A stretch of 12,573 bases of DNA from Alphaproteobacteria bacterium (GCA_030428745.1 JAUIEG010000024.1:1-12573), one strand, 5' to 3'. Shown: positions 1 through 6,781, numbered from the stretch's first letter. The notes: generated from the letters alone by a model not told the origin. Translations and numbers: made by a program.

Positions 1-2
1 TC

Positions 3-245
3 GGGGTCGATATCTCCAAGCAGCAGCAATCGTCTGATTGGGGCGCCGACGAGCTCTCCGACGCACAAGTGGATTACGCCGCCTCGGACGTCCTCCATCT
101 GCATGCGCTGAGGGAAAAACTGGACGCCATGCTGACCCGGGAAGGCCGGATGGCCCTTGCTGAGGCTTGCTTCGACTTCCTGCCCACACGATCGGCGCTG
201 GACCTCGCGGGCTGGCCAGAGGTCGATATTTTCGCCCATTCCTGA
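3..245 (+). CDS. rnd: Ribonuclease D, C-terminal part (cut by window edge)
   Basis: This is the last 80 codons of a gene that begins before the window; the frame runs from base 3 to the TGA at 243-245. RNase D is a DEDD-family 3'-5' exonuclease that trims tRNA and other structured RNA 3' ends in the cytoplasm. The visible part carries the third exonuclease motif: a DW...LS..Q segment followed by YAASDV, where the tyrosine and aspartate are the metal-site residues of the DEDDy class. Only about 50 residues follow before the stop, so there is no HRDC domain; this is the short, exonuclease-only form common in alphaproteobacteria. Its position just before lptC is the usual alphaproteobacterial arrangement. 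The first two exonuclease motifs lie outside the window, so their integrity cannot be judged. Confidence 0.85.
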   Translation, partial: GVDISKQQQSSDWGADELSDAQVDYAASDVLHLHALREKLDAMLTREGRMALAEACFDFLPTRSALDLAGWPEVDIFAHS

Positions 246-330
246 GTTTCTCGCGCCAAAAGGCCGGATTTTACGGGGAAATTTACGCCCCTTGCTTCCC
301 TCCCGCGCCCGCGCGACTATATGAAGAGAT

Positions 331-354
331 GCGTTGCGGCGCTTACCGCAGCGC
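331..354 (+). promoter_or_regulatory. Hairpin in the lptC leader
   Basis: GCGTTGCGG at 331-339 and CCGCAGCGC at 346-354 form a nine-pair stem in RNA (one G-U pair) around the six-base loop CGCTTA. It lies between the rnd stop (245) and the lptC start (394). No T tract follows, so it does not look like an intrinsic terminator. A role in separating rnd from lptC expression or in protecting the lptC mRNA 5' end is inference only. Confidence 0.4.
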
Positions 355-393
355 AGCGAAGCTCTTGGAATTCATAGGAAATCGCACGGGGAT

Positions 394-1173
394 ATGACGA
401 CTCTCGTCACCGATGAGGAAAGGCCGGCAGAGCCGACGCAGCTCGCGTCACGGCGGCGGGTGCTCGACAGCCTGCCCTCCGGCGCGCGCACCACTGGCGA
501 TCAGGCCGCAGCCCGCTCGCGGATGGTCCGCCGGCTGCGCATTGCTTTGCCGATCCTCGCTCTTGTTCTGGTGGGCGCATTTCTTTTCAACACGACCTCC
601 AACGAAGTCGATGACGCATTCCTTGATGACTTCAAAGATATCGACGCATCAGCCGAGGAGTTGAGCATGGCGAGCCCGCGCTTCGCCGGAGTGGACAATA
701 AGGGCAAGCCTTTTGAGATCACGGCGGAGATGGCCCGCCAGAACACCAATCTGAAAGATATCGTCACGCTGGACCGCCCACACGCCGTGCAAGGCGAGAA
801 TAACGGCTCCACGGTTGTGAGCGCCGACAAAGGCGTTTACCGCTCCGAACAGAATATTCTGGAGCTTGAGGATCAGGTGACCCTGCAACATGAAGTAGGA
901 TCGGAGGTGTATGTTTTTCACGCACCTTCCGCCTCCGTCGCGATCAAGGACGAGATCGTCACCAGCGATACAGGCGTCGACGGCGAAGGCTCCAATGGCC
1001 GCGAACTCACCGCAGAGCGTATGAAAGCCTATAATGGCGACGGACGCGTCGTTTTCGAAGGCAATGTTCATATGCGCATCTACCCGAAAAACGCTGAACC
1101 CAAGCCGGACGAGAACGCCGCCAACAGTGACAGACCGGCGCTGAAAGACGTGGACATCGAGAAGCCGCAATGA
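394..1173 (+). CDS. lptC: LptC, LPS export ABC transporter periplasmic protein
   Basis: LptC is the bitopic inner-membrane protein that takes lipopolysaccharide from LptB2FG and passes it to LptA in the periplasmic bridge. The 259-residue product has an Arg-rich cytoplasmic N-terminus (residues 1-49), one membrane segment (about 50-66, ALPILALVLVGAF) and a periplasmic beta-jellyroll of the LptC/OstA type (about 80-235), ending in an acidic/polar tail. The ATG at 394 was chosen because ACGGGG lies just upstream and the N-terminus matches the alphaproteobacterial form. An in-frame ATG at 334 would add 20 residues but falls next to the leader hairpin and has no clear ribosome binding site. The TGA stop overlaps the lptA start (ATGA, 1170-1173), so the two are translationally coupled. 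Sequence conservation is low, as usual for LptC; the call rests on topology plus context. Confidence 0.9.
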   Translation: MTTLVTDEERPAEPTQLASRRRVLDSLPSGARTTGDQAAARSRMVRRLRIALPILALVLVGAFLFNTTSNEVDDAFLDDFKDIDASAEELSMASPRFAGVDNKGKPFEITAEMARQNTNLKDIVTLDRPHAVQGENNGSTVVSADKGVYRSEQNILELEDQVTLQHEVGSEVYVFHAPSASVAIKDEIVTSDTGVDGEGSNGRELTAERMKAYNGDGRVVFEGNVHMRIYPKNAEPKPDENAANSDRPALKDVDIEKPQ

Positions 1174-1658
1174 TTCAAAAAACAATATGCCTTGCCGCCG
1201 CCTTTCTCCTCAGCGCCATGACGCCGGCTGCGGCGCAGCTCATCGCCGCCGGCGACAGCAAGGAGCCGATCGACATCACCGGCGACACGGCGGAGTTTGA
1301 AGACAATCTCGCGGTCTGGACCGGCAATGTCCGTGTAGTCCAGGGGCCGGCCATTCTCATCTCCGAGCGGCTTGAGGCGGTGCTGACCGACGAAGGCGAC
1401 TTTGAGACTATCACCGCCATCGGTTCGGTGCGCTACTCCAACGGCGAGGAAGCCATTACCGGAGAACGGGCGGTTTTCAACAACGAAGCCCGCACCATCG
1501 TCATGACCGATGATGTCATTGTCACTCAAGGCAAGCAGGTCATGTCCGCCGGCAAGATCACCTATTGGATCGATACCGGTAAGGTTTTGTTTACCCCTGA
1601 AGCCGGAAAACGGATTCGCGGCCTGTTTTTTACCGGCAAAGACGATGACCAGTCATAA
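1170..1658 (+). CDS. lptA: LptA, periplasmic LPS transport bridge protein
   Basis: LptA polymerises head-to-tail between LptC and LptD to form the hydrophobic groove along which lipopolysaccharide crosses the periplasm. The 162-residue precursor starts with a Sec signal peptide (MIQKTICLAAAFLLSAM, then TPAAAQ; predicted cut after Ala-22). The mature part is an OstA-type beta-jellyroll containing the typical pattern of DITGDTAEFEDN, then a GNVRV strand, GERAVFNNEARTIVMTDDV and a KI.YWIDTGK strand near the end. Length and order fit an intact LptA. The start codon overlaps the lptC stop as ATGA. A 72-base gap without recognisable signals separates it from lptB. An organic-solvent-tolerance (OstA-like) label would describe the same protein. 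Confidence 0.93.
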   Translation: MIQKTICLAAAFLLSAMTPAAAQLIAAGDSKEPIDITGDTAEFEDNLAVWTGNVRVVQGPAILISERLEAVLTDEGDFETITAIGSVRYSNGEEAITGERAVFNNEARTIVMTDDVIVTQGKQVMSAGKITYWIDTGKVLFTPEAGKRIRGLFFTGKDDDQS

Positions 1659-1730
1659 AGAACGGCAATCCTGAATATCGATTAACTAAGATCCGACGCC
1701 TTCACTGAACTTTAAAGAGAGACGCGCTTA

Positions 1731-2384
1731 ATGAGCGACCAGATGGAACCGACAAACGACATCTCCCCGGCGGAAACCGCCCGGCCGCAGAAGCTGAAGC
1801 CCAAAGTCATTGAGGGCGGCGGCGCGCTGGCGGCTGAGAATCTGGGCAAGTCATTCAAGCGCCGCCCGGTTGTGCGGGGCGTCTCCATGTCGGTGAAGCG
1901 CGGCGAAGTCGTCGGCCTCCTTGGCCCCAACGGCGCCGGGAAAACCACCTGCTTTTACATGATCACCGGACTGATCCCGGCTGATCGCGGCCGCATCATG
2001 ATCGATGGTCATGACGTGACCAACTTGCCCATGTATCAGCGCGCCCGCCTCGGCGTCGGCTATCTGCCCCAGGAAGCGTCGATCTTTCGCGGCATGACAG
2101 TGGAGCAAAACCTTCGCGCCGTCGTTGAGCTTGTGGAGCGCAACAAGGACAAGCAGCAGACGATCATCGATGATCTTCTGAACGAATTTCACATCACCCA
2201 TATTCGCAATGCCCCGGCGATTGGCGTCCTCATCACGGACCACAATGTTCGCGAAACTCTCGACATCATTGACCGCGCCTACATCATTCATGAAGGCGAG
2301 GTGCTTCTGGAAGGTGCGCCCGGCGAAATCGTCGGCGACAAAGATGTTCGCCGCGTTTATCTCGGCGACCGGTTCCAGATGTAA
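1731..2384 (+). CDS. lptB: LptB-like LPS export ATPase lacking signature motif and Walker B (internal in-frame deletion)
   Basis: LptB is the cytoplasmic ATPase that, with LptF and LptG, extracts lipopolysaccharide from the inner membrane. Seen here: a 32-residue N-terminal extension normal for alphaproteobacteria, Walker A GPNGAGKTT (residues 65-73), Q-loop YLPQEASIF (Gln-114), a helical-domain start to about residue 163 (NEFHITHIRNAPA), then directly GVLITDHNVRET with the switch histidine at 171 and a normal C-terminus (RVYLGDRF). The family has about 50 residues between NAPA and GVLITDH: LSGGERRR, the Walker B strand with LLDEPFAGVDP, the D-loop and one helix. All are absent, and no LSGGE or LLDEP occurs elsewhere in the window. 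The join is near base 2220. The frame is open and the flanks are perfectly conserved, so the loss is recent or artefactual. Without Walker B Asp/Glu and the signature, ATP hydrolysis should be impossible. The family call is certain; function is doubtful. Confidence 0.9.
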   Translation: MSDQMEPTNDISPAETARPQKLKPKVIEGGGALAAENLGKSFKRRPVVRGVSMSVKRGEVVGLLGPNGAGKTTCFYMITGLIPADRGRIMIDGHDVTNLPMYQRARLGVGYLPQEASIFRGMTVEQNLRAVVELVERNKDKQQTIIDDLLNEFHITHIRNAPAIGVLITDHNVRETLDIIDRAYIIHEGEVLLEGAPGEIVGDKDVRRVYLGDRFQM

Positions 2385-2404
2385 AGAAAGGACAAGGGGG
2401 CATT

Positions 2405-3910
2405 GTGGCGTTAGCTCCGAGACTCGAATTCAGACAATCCCAACAGCTGGTCATGACGCCGCAATTGCAGCAGGCGATCAAGCTGTTGCAACTGTCCAAT
2501 CTCGAACTTTCCGAATATGTCGCCGAACAGCTCGAACAGAACCCCTTTCTGGAACGCGATGAAACGCCTGCGGACGGTCCCGCCGAACGGCGGGGCGAGA
2601 AACCCGCAGACACCGAGAACACATCTCAAAGCTCTGGCGAAATCGATCAGTCGAACGTCAAGGAAGCGCGCGATTCCCTGGATGTCGAATATGATGACGT
2701 TGACCCCAACAGCTCCGGCAGCGACGCCGCCTATGGCGACTATAAACCCAATGACTGGGCGTCCGCCTCCTCGGGACGCAGTCTTGACGATCAGGAATTC
2801 GGCGCAACGCTGAAAAAGGAAATCTCGCTCGCAGATCACCTGACAGAGCAGCTCCATGTCGCAACACGCGATCCGATGCAGCTTTTCATCGGCGCCTACA
2901 TCATCGATATGATCGACGAGGCCGGATATCTGCGCGAAGATCTGCCTACGGTGGCGGAACGTCTCGGCGCTGAACTCGCCGATGTTGAAGAAACGCATAA
3001 AATGATCACAGCCTTCGACCCTTCCGGCGTTGGCGCGCGCGATCTAAAAGAGTGCCTGAAGCTTCAACTGATCGACGCCAATCGTTACGATCCATCGATG
3101 CAGGCTTTCGTTGAAAATATTGAGCTGCTCGCCAAAGGCGATCTCAAGGGGCTCATGAAAGCGACAGACGCCGACGAAGAAGACGTACGCGACATGATTG
3201 CCGAAGTGCGCGCCCTGACGCCGAAACCCGGCTACGCCTATGGCGGCGGCGTCGTTCAGGCGATTGCGCCGGACGTTTTCGTAACCAAGTCTCAAGATGG
3301 CGGCTGGAAAGTCGAACTGAACAGCGAGACCCTGCCCCGCGTTCTCGTCAATCAGCGCTACTACGCCGAGATTTCCACCGTGAACGGCGCCGATGAAAAA
3401 GACAAAACCTTCATTGCGGAACAGTTCGCGAGCGCCAACTGGCTTGCAAAATCGCTGCATCAGCGCGCGCAAACCATTTTAAAAGTGTCGAGCGAAATCG
3501 TGCGCCAGCAGGACGCGTTTCTCGCCTATGGCGTCAAACATCTGCGCCCGCTCAATCTCAAGATCGTCGCCGACGCCATCGAAATGCACGAATCAACTGT
3601 TTCGCGGGTCACCTCAAATAAATACATCGCGACGCCGCGCGGTCTTTTTGAATTGAAGTACTTTTTCACGGCCTCCATCGCCTCCTCCTCGGGGGGCGAT
3701 GCCCATTCCGCAGAAGCGGTCCGCCACCGCATCCGGGAGATGATCGAGGCCGAGACCAAAGACACTGTCCTGTCGGATGACAAGATCGTTGAGATCTTGT
3801 CCGCCGAAGGCGTGGACATCGCTCGTCGAACCGTTGCTAAGTACCGGGAAACATTGAATATTCCGTCCTCGGTCCAGCGCCGCCGGGCAATGTTGCAAAC
3901 CGCGATCTAA
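2405..3910 (+). CDS. rpoN: RNA polymerase sigma-54 factor RpoN
   Basis: Sigma-54 directs RNA polymerase to -24/-12 promoters and needs an enhancer-binding ATPase to open them; in alphaproteobacteria it serves nitrogen metabolism, motility and stress genes. The 501-residue product is complete. Region I is Gln/Leu-rich (residues 1-50, with LVMTPQLQQAIKLLQLSN and EQNPFLE). Region II is acidic (about 55-125). The core-binding region follows (about 140-330, including ITAFDPSGVGARDLKECL). The helix-turn-helix lies near residue 395 (HESTVSRVTSNKY). The RpoN box ARRTVAKYRE is at 473-482, with IPSSVQRRR after it. The start is GTG at 2405, supported by AAGGGGG a few bases upstream; it lies 20 bases after lptB, so the two are probably cotranscribed. 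No sigma-54-type promoter was seen in the window. Confidence 0.97.
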   Translation: MALAPRLEFRQSQQLVMTPQLQQAIKLLQLSNLELSEYVAEQLEQNPFLERDETPADGPAERRGEKPADTENTSQSSGEIDQSNVKEARDSLDVEYDDVDPNSSGSDAAYGDYKPNDWASASSGRSLDDQEFGATLKKEISLADHLTEQLHVATRDPMQLFIGAYIIDMIDEAGYLREDLPTVAERLGAELADVEETHKMITAFDPSGVGARDLKECLKLQLIDANRYDPSMQAFVENIELLAKGDLKGLMKATDADEEDVRDMIAEVRALTPKPGYAYGGGVVQAIAPDVFVTKSQDGGWKVELNSETLPRVLVNQRYYAEISTVNGADEKDKTFIAEQFASANWLAKSLHQRAQTILKVSSEIVRQQDAFLAYGVKHLRPLNLKIVADAIEMHESTVSRVTSNKYIATPRGLFELKYFFTASIASSSGGDAHSAEAVRHRIREMIEAETKDTVLSDDKIVEILSAEGVDIARRTVAKYRETLNIPSSVQRRRAMLQTAI

Positions 3911-3914
3911 CCCT

Positions 3915-3943
3915 TTAATCCGCGCTCCCGGCGCCAATATAAT
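3915..3943 (+). promoter_or_regulatory. Candidate sigma-70-type promoter for hpf
   Basis: A perfect TATAAT lies at 3938-3943 in the rpoN-hpf gap. A weak -35 (TTAATC, 3915-3920) stands 17 bases upstream. Transcription would begin near 3950 and leave a leader of about 40 bases before the hpf ATG. An independent hpf promoter would make sense for a stationary-phase gene inside a housekeeping operon, but the -35 matches only half of the consensus. Confidence 0.35.
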
Positions 3944-3981
3944 GGTGGTCGCGCGGCGCCCTGGGGAGAGCCGCCACTTTC

Positions 3982-3988
3982 AGGAGGT
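3982..3988 (+). promoter_or_regulatory. Strong ribosome binding site of hpf
   Basis: AGGAGGT is a full anti-16S match, placed three bases before the ATG at 3992. It is the best Shine-Dalgarno sequence in the window and fixes the hpf start. Confidence 0.8.
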
Positions 3989-3991
3989 CCA

Positions 3992-4570
3992 ATGGACATT
4001 CAGGTCAGCGGTAAAAACATGGATCTGGGCGACGCCCTGCAAAACCATGTTTCTGACAAACTCGAAGACAGCGTTCACAAATATTTCGATCGCGGCGCGG
4101 AAGCGACCGTAACTTTCTCTAAAGAACGTCATCTCATTGATTGTGATTTGATGGCCCATCTCGCCTCTGGCGTGTTTCTGGCCGCACACGGCGAAGGCGG
4201 CGACGCCTACAGCGCCTTTGAGGAGAGCCTTGAAAAGCTCGAAAAACGCATCCGCCGCTACAAGCGACGGCTCAAAAAGCACCATACCAACGGTAAAGAG
4301 CCCCTGCCTGCGGAAAACGCCTCCTATTACATGCTTCAGCCTCTGGGTGAGGAAGAAGAAGGAGACCAGGAAGAGGCCGATCCAACACCGGTGGTTGTGG
4401 CGGAAAGCCAGACCACCTTACGGGAAATGACAGTCGGTGCGGCCGTCATGCAGCTCGACCTCGCCGAACAACCTGCGGTGGTGTTCAAAAACGCCGCTCA
4501 TGGCCGAATCAACGTGGTCTACCGCCGCCGTGACGGCCATATCGGGTGGGTTGATCCGGGGGCCTCTTAG
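3992..4570 (+). CDS. hpf: Ribosome hibernation-promoting factor, long form (HPF/RaiA family)
   Basis: Long HPF binds the 30S decoding region and pairs two ribosomes into inactive 100S dimers in stationary phase or starvation. The 192-residue product has the N-terminal S30AE domain (about 1-100: MDIQVSGKNMDLGDAL start, ending in the basic helix EKRIRRYKRRLKKHH). An acidic linker follows (about 115-130, EEEEGDQEEAD). The C-terminal dimerisation domain (about 135-190) contains VVVAESQTTLREMTVGAAVMQLDL in two parts and INVVYRRRDGHIGWVDP. Length and both domains match the alphaproteobacterial long form, so no separate RMF is needed for dimerisation. The gene lies between rpoN and ptsN, its classic place. 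It has a strong ribosome binding site and possibly its own promoter (TATAAT at 3938-3943). A hairpin follows the stop. Confidence 0.95.
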   Translation: MDIQVSGKNMDLGDALQNHVSDKLEDSVHKYFDRGAEATVTFSKERHLIDCDLMAHLASGVFLAAHGEGGDAYSAFEESLEKLEKRIRRYKRRLKKHHTNGKEPLPAENASYYMLQPLGEEEEGDQEEADPTPVVVAESQTTLREMTVGAAVMQLDLAEQPAVVFKNAAHGRINVVYRRRDGHIGWVDPGAS

Positions 4571-4572
4571 CG

Positions 4573-4617
4573 CTAAAGGCGGCCTCGCTGGCGGCACAGC
4601 GCGGCTGACGCCTTTAG
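4573..4617 (+). promoter_or_regulatory. Nested hairpin between hpf and ptsN
   Basis: CTAAAGGCG (4573-4581) and CGCCTTTAG (4609-4617) are a perfect nine-base inverted repeat beginning two bases after the hpf stop. Inside it a second stem, CGCTG (4586-4590) with CAGCG (4597-4601), closes a six-base loop. No T tract follows, so classic intrinsic termination is unlikely. It could be a processing or 3'-end-stabilising element that uncouples hpf from ptsN levels (inference). Confidence 0.45.
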
Positions 4618-4696
4618 ATCGGATATACCGAACTTAGGGAACTTCTTAACAGCTTGGACTATTCGTAAGGGGCGCGGAGCCAGTGAAAGAGTTTGC

Positions 4697-5170
4697 GTGA
4701 GCGTAATGGGACTTGAAGACCTTCTCAGCCCTCAGGGCGTCATCCATAACCTCCGGGCGAGCTGTAAGCGCGAAGCGCTGCAGGCGATTGCTGACAAGGC
4801 AAGCGCGCTGATCGACCGTCCGGCGGCGGATATCATGTCGACGCTCCTGGAACGCGAACAGCTCGGCTCAACAGGCGTCGGTGACGGCGTCGCGCTGCCT
4901 CACGGCAAGATCGAGGGCCTCGGCAAGATTGTCGGCGTGCTGGCGCGGCTTGAAACACCTGTCAGCTTCGATGCGCTTGACGACCAACCTGTTGATCTCG
5001 TCTTCATGCTGTTGGCGCCAGCCAACGCCACAGCGGCGCATTTGAAGGCGCTCGCCAAAGTTTCCCGCCTCCTCCGCGATGAGGATGCACGGGACGCGCT
5101 TCGCGGCGCCGATTCGGCGGAAGCCTTGTTCGCCATCGCCACGTCGGATCAAAAACACCACGCGGCCTGA
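4697..5170 (+). CDS. ptsN: PtsN, EIIA-Ntr of the nitrogen phosphotransferase system
   Basis: PtsN is the terminal phosphoacceptor of the PtsP-NPr-PtsN relay. It regulates rather than transports, acting on potassium channels, sensor kinases and (p)ppGpp metabolism in related bacteria. The 157-residue protein is one complete PTS EIIA type-2 domain. It has the N-terminal LEDLLSPQGVI and the block LEREQLGSTGVGDGVALPHG with phospho-acceptor His-69. QPVDLVFMLLAP and HLKALAKVSRLLRD follow. The GTG at 4697 is preferred because GAAAGAG lies about five bases upstream; the ATG at 4706 (three codons later) is the alternative and has no ribosome binding site. It is separated from hpf by 126 bases that contain a hairpin. 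The gene converges with the DUF1150 gene, 34 bases apart. Confidence 0.95.
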   Translation: MSVMGLEDLLSPQGVIHNLRASCKREALQAIADKASALIDRPAADIMSTLLEREQLGSTGVGDGVALPHGKIEGLGKIVGVLARLETPVSFDALDDQPVDLVFMLLAPANATAAHLKALAKVSRLLRDEDARDALRGADSAEALFAIATSDQKHHAA

Positions 5171-5204
5171 ACGCAATTCAATTGTAGTCGAAAACCCCGG
5201 CGCT

Positions 5205-5501
5205 TTAGTGAACGCTGACAGGGTTCATTTCATGTTGGCGCGCCGCTGCGAAAGCAAGTTCGCGGTCGCCTACGAGCGCCAGTCGTTCACCGCTGGACGA
5301 GTGCACCGAATAGAGAATGTCGTCATCTTCGATTTCAATCGTCAATTCGCCTTCGTCGTCGATAAGATCATCGAGGACATCGCGGGCGGCGACGGTCCGC
5401 ACATAGACGAGTTTCCGCCCTCCGAGCTCTGCGAAATCACGCGCAGACAGGGACTTTTGTTCTCCGTCATTAAAAATCGCGCCGTTTTTCATCAAAGTCA
5501 T
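5205..5501 (-). CDS. DUF1150 family protein
   Basis: This small acidic protein (98 residues) belongs to the alphaproteobacterial DUF1150 family. Evidence is the pattern LSARDFAELGGRKLVYVRT in the first third, an acidic middle (DDLIDDEGELTIEIEDDD), an LALVGDRELAFAAA segment, and the characteristic end HEMNPVSVH. Family members are about 75-90 residues, have no known activity and are often found next to a small heat-shock protein (Hsp20) gene. No Hsp20 gene is in this window. The ATG at 5501 is preferred over Met-4 because AAAGGAAAAG (5515 to 5506) lies eight bases upstream. It is the last minus-strand gene, converging on ptsN. An RpoH-type promoter and a leader of about 170 bases precede it, which supports a role in proteostasis (inference). 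No membrane segment or signal peptide is seen. Confidence 0.8.
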   Translation of the reverse strand: MTLMKNGAIFNDGEQKSLSARDFAELGGRKLVYVRTVAARDVLDDLIDDEGELTIEIEDDDILYSVHSSSGERLALVGDRELAFAAARQHEMNPVSVH

Positions 5502-5579
5502 GGGTCTTTTCCTTTGTCAGATCCCTCTCGTCTGGATCCGGGCGTCTTGCTGATTTTGCAGGGAAACTGGCTAGCAAAA
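5502..5579 (-). promoter_or_regulatory. Structured 5' leader of the DUF1150 gene (possible RNA thermometer)
   Basis: Two hairpins can form in the minus-strand RNA. TTTTGC (5579-5574) pairs with GCAAAA (5559-5554) around a 14-base loop that contains TTTCC, complementary to the GGAAA of the ribosome binding site. Next to the start codon, GGGATCT (5525-5519) pairs with AGACCC (5507-5502) with one bulged A, holding AAAGGAAA in the loop and ending directly at the ATG. A UUGCU, a motif known from ROSE thermometers, occurs at 5577-5573. Thermometer function is inference; folding was done by eye. Confidence 0.35.
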
Positions 5580-5678
5580 CATGAACGCCGGACATGAAAT
5601 CCGATAGTTTTTTTTACCACTCGGAAATGACGATCCTTTGACCCTTTCGAGGCCGACCCGCCATTTTCCTATGGGTCT

Positions 5679-5706
5679 ATATGGGGATATATTGTAACAC
5701 TTCAAT
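5679..5706 (-). promoter_or_regulatory. Candidate RpoH (sigma-32) heat-shock promoter
   Basis: On the minus strand, ATTGAA (5706-5701) is followed after 14 bases by CCCCATAT (5686-5679). The sigma-32 consensus is CTTGAA, 11-16 bases, CCCCATnT; the -10 is a full match and the -35 misses one base. Transcription would start near 5672 and run into the DUF1150 gene with a leader of about 170 bases. The linkage of DUF1150 to small heat-shock genes elsewhere makes this reading consistent. No dedicated terminator of the upstream dehydratase gene was found between 5707 and 5770. Confidence 0.6.
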
Positions 5707-5770
5707 AACCGCCTTTTTATCGCCCAGATTTGTGCGCGGGCGGCACAGGCGTCCCCGAGGCTGGCGGCAT

Positions 5771-6781
5771 TCAGGCCGGCAGCGGGCGGCCTTCCAGAAT
5801 GGCGGCGAAAAGCGGCGCGTCCACATTTCCGCCCGAGAGCGTCAATGCCGTCGTCCTGCCTTTGGCGTTGAATTTGCCGGAAAGGAGCCCGGCAAGGGCC
5901 GCCGCTCCCCCCGGCTCTACAACCAGCTTCAACTCCCGCCAGGCGAAAACCATCGCCTTGCGGACATCCTCCTCCGTAACCGTCAGACCGCCGCGCACCA
6001 GCCGCTCCATAATGGGTAGGGTCAGGCGACCCGGCGAAGGCGTCGCGATGGCGTCACAGATCGTCCGGCGACTGACATCGGCCCGATGGCGCACGCCATC
6101 GCGGATGGAAGCCCATGTCTCATCAAAGCCTTCCGGCTCGGCGATCCAGACCTCAGTCTGCGGCGAAACTTCTTCGAGAATGATGGCGCACCCCGCCGTG
6201 AGACCGCCACCGCCGCAACAGACAATGAAAGCGTCAAGGGACAGGCCTCGCGCTGCAACTTCCTCAAAAGTTTCGAGCGCCGCCGTTCCCTGCCCTTCAA
6301 TGATATGCGGGTGGTCGAAAGACGGCGCCAGGATCATGCCTTTTTCGGCGATGATGCGTTCGGCAATCGCCTCACGGTCTTCACAGTACCGGTCGTAGGG
6401 GATGATGTCGGCGCCCAGCGCTTTCACATTGTCCATTTTAATGGAGGGAGCGTCAGCCGGCATAATGATTGTCGCATGTGTCTTCGCCATGCGTGCGGCA
6501 AGCGCAACGCCTTGCGCGTGATTACCTGACGACCAGGCGAGAATGCCCTTGCGCCGCTCTTCATCGTTAAGTTGCGAAACAAGGTTATAGGCGCCGCGAA
6601 ACTTGAATGAACCAAAGTGCTGAAGGACTTCGGCCTTGAGCAGCACCCTGCCCCCCGCCATTTCATTTAGGGTTTGATTCTCGATCAGGGGCGTTCGCAC
6701 TGCCGTTCCGGAAAGGCGCGCCGCCGCCGCGCGGACACCGTCAGCGGTGATGGGGGCGGATGTCAAAAGAGAGGTGTCCAT
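5771..6781 (-). CDS. Threonine/serine dehydratase, PLP-dependent (catabolic type, no ACT domain)
   Basis: This fold-type II PLP enzyme is predicted to deaminate L-threonine to 2-oxobutanoate and/or L-serine to pyruvate in the cytoplasm. The 336-residue protein is complete. The PLP lysine is Lys-60 in FGSFKFRGAYN, followed by the substrate loop SSGNHAQG (84-91). The glycine-rich phosphate clamp GGGGL is at 190-194, EPEG near 215, and SGGN (316-319) near the C-terminus. There is no C-terminal ACT regulatory domain, so it resembles the short, catabolic (TdcB-like) enzymes rather than feedback-inhibited biosynthetic IlvA. Serine racemase and hydroxyaspartate ammonia-lyase share these motifs and cannot be excluded. 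The residue before GSFK is Phe, where many relatives have Thr. The start at 6781 has only a weak ribosome binding site (GAAAG). It lies 83 bases after uppP. Confidence 0.85.
   Translation of the reverse strand: MDTSLLTSAPITADGVRAAAARLSGTAVRTPLIENQTLNEMAGGRVLLKAEVLQHFGSFKFRGAYNLVSQLNDEERRKGILAWSSGNHAQGVALAARMAKTHATIIMPADAPSIKMDNVKALGADIIPYDRYCEDREAIAERIIAEKGMILAPSFDHPHIIEGQGTAALETFEEVAARGLSLDAFIVCCGGGGLTAGCAIILEEVSPQTEVWIAEPEGFDETWASIRDGVRHRADVSRRTICDAIATPSPGRLTLPIMERLVRGGLTVTEEDVRKAMVFAWRELKLVVEPGGAAALAGLLSGKFNAKGRTTALTLSGGNVDAPLFAAILEGRPLPA

Noticed and set aside
292..323. TTGCTT and TATATG as a promoter for lptC
   Set aside because: The spacing is 20 bases and both boxes are poor matches, so I do not call it.
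334..393. Upstream in-frame ATG that would extend LptC by 20 residues
   Set aside because: No ribosome binding site, it lies beside the leader hairpin, and the ATG at 394 has ACGGGG upstream and a family-like N-terminus.
3930..3960. Two GGCGCC sites as a hairpin after rpoN
   Set aside because: Only six pairs with a 19-base loop, no T tract, and the loop contains the better TATAAT candidate.
5589..5615. CGGA/TCCG stem followed by eight T as a plus-strand terminator
   Set aside because: The stem is only four pairs and lies over 400 bases after ptsN, antisense to the DUF1150 leader.
5614..5664. 16-codon reading frame in the DUF1150 leader (minus strand)
   Set aside because: It would begin about eight bases from the predicted transcript start, leaving no room for normal initiation; no coding evidence.
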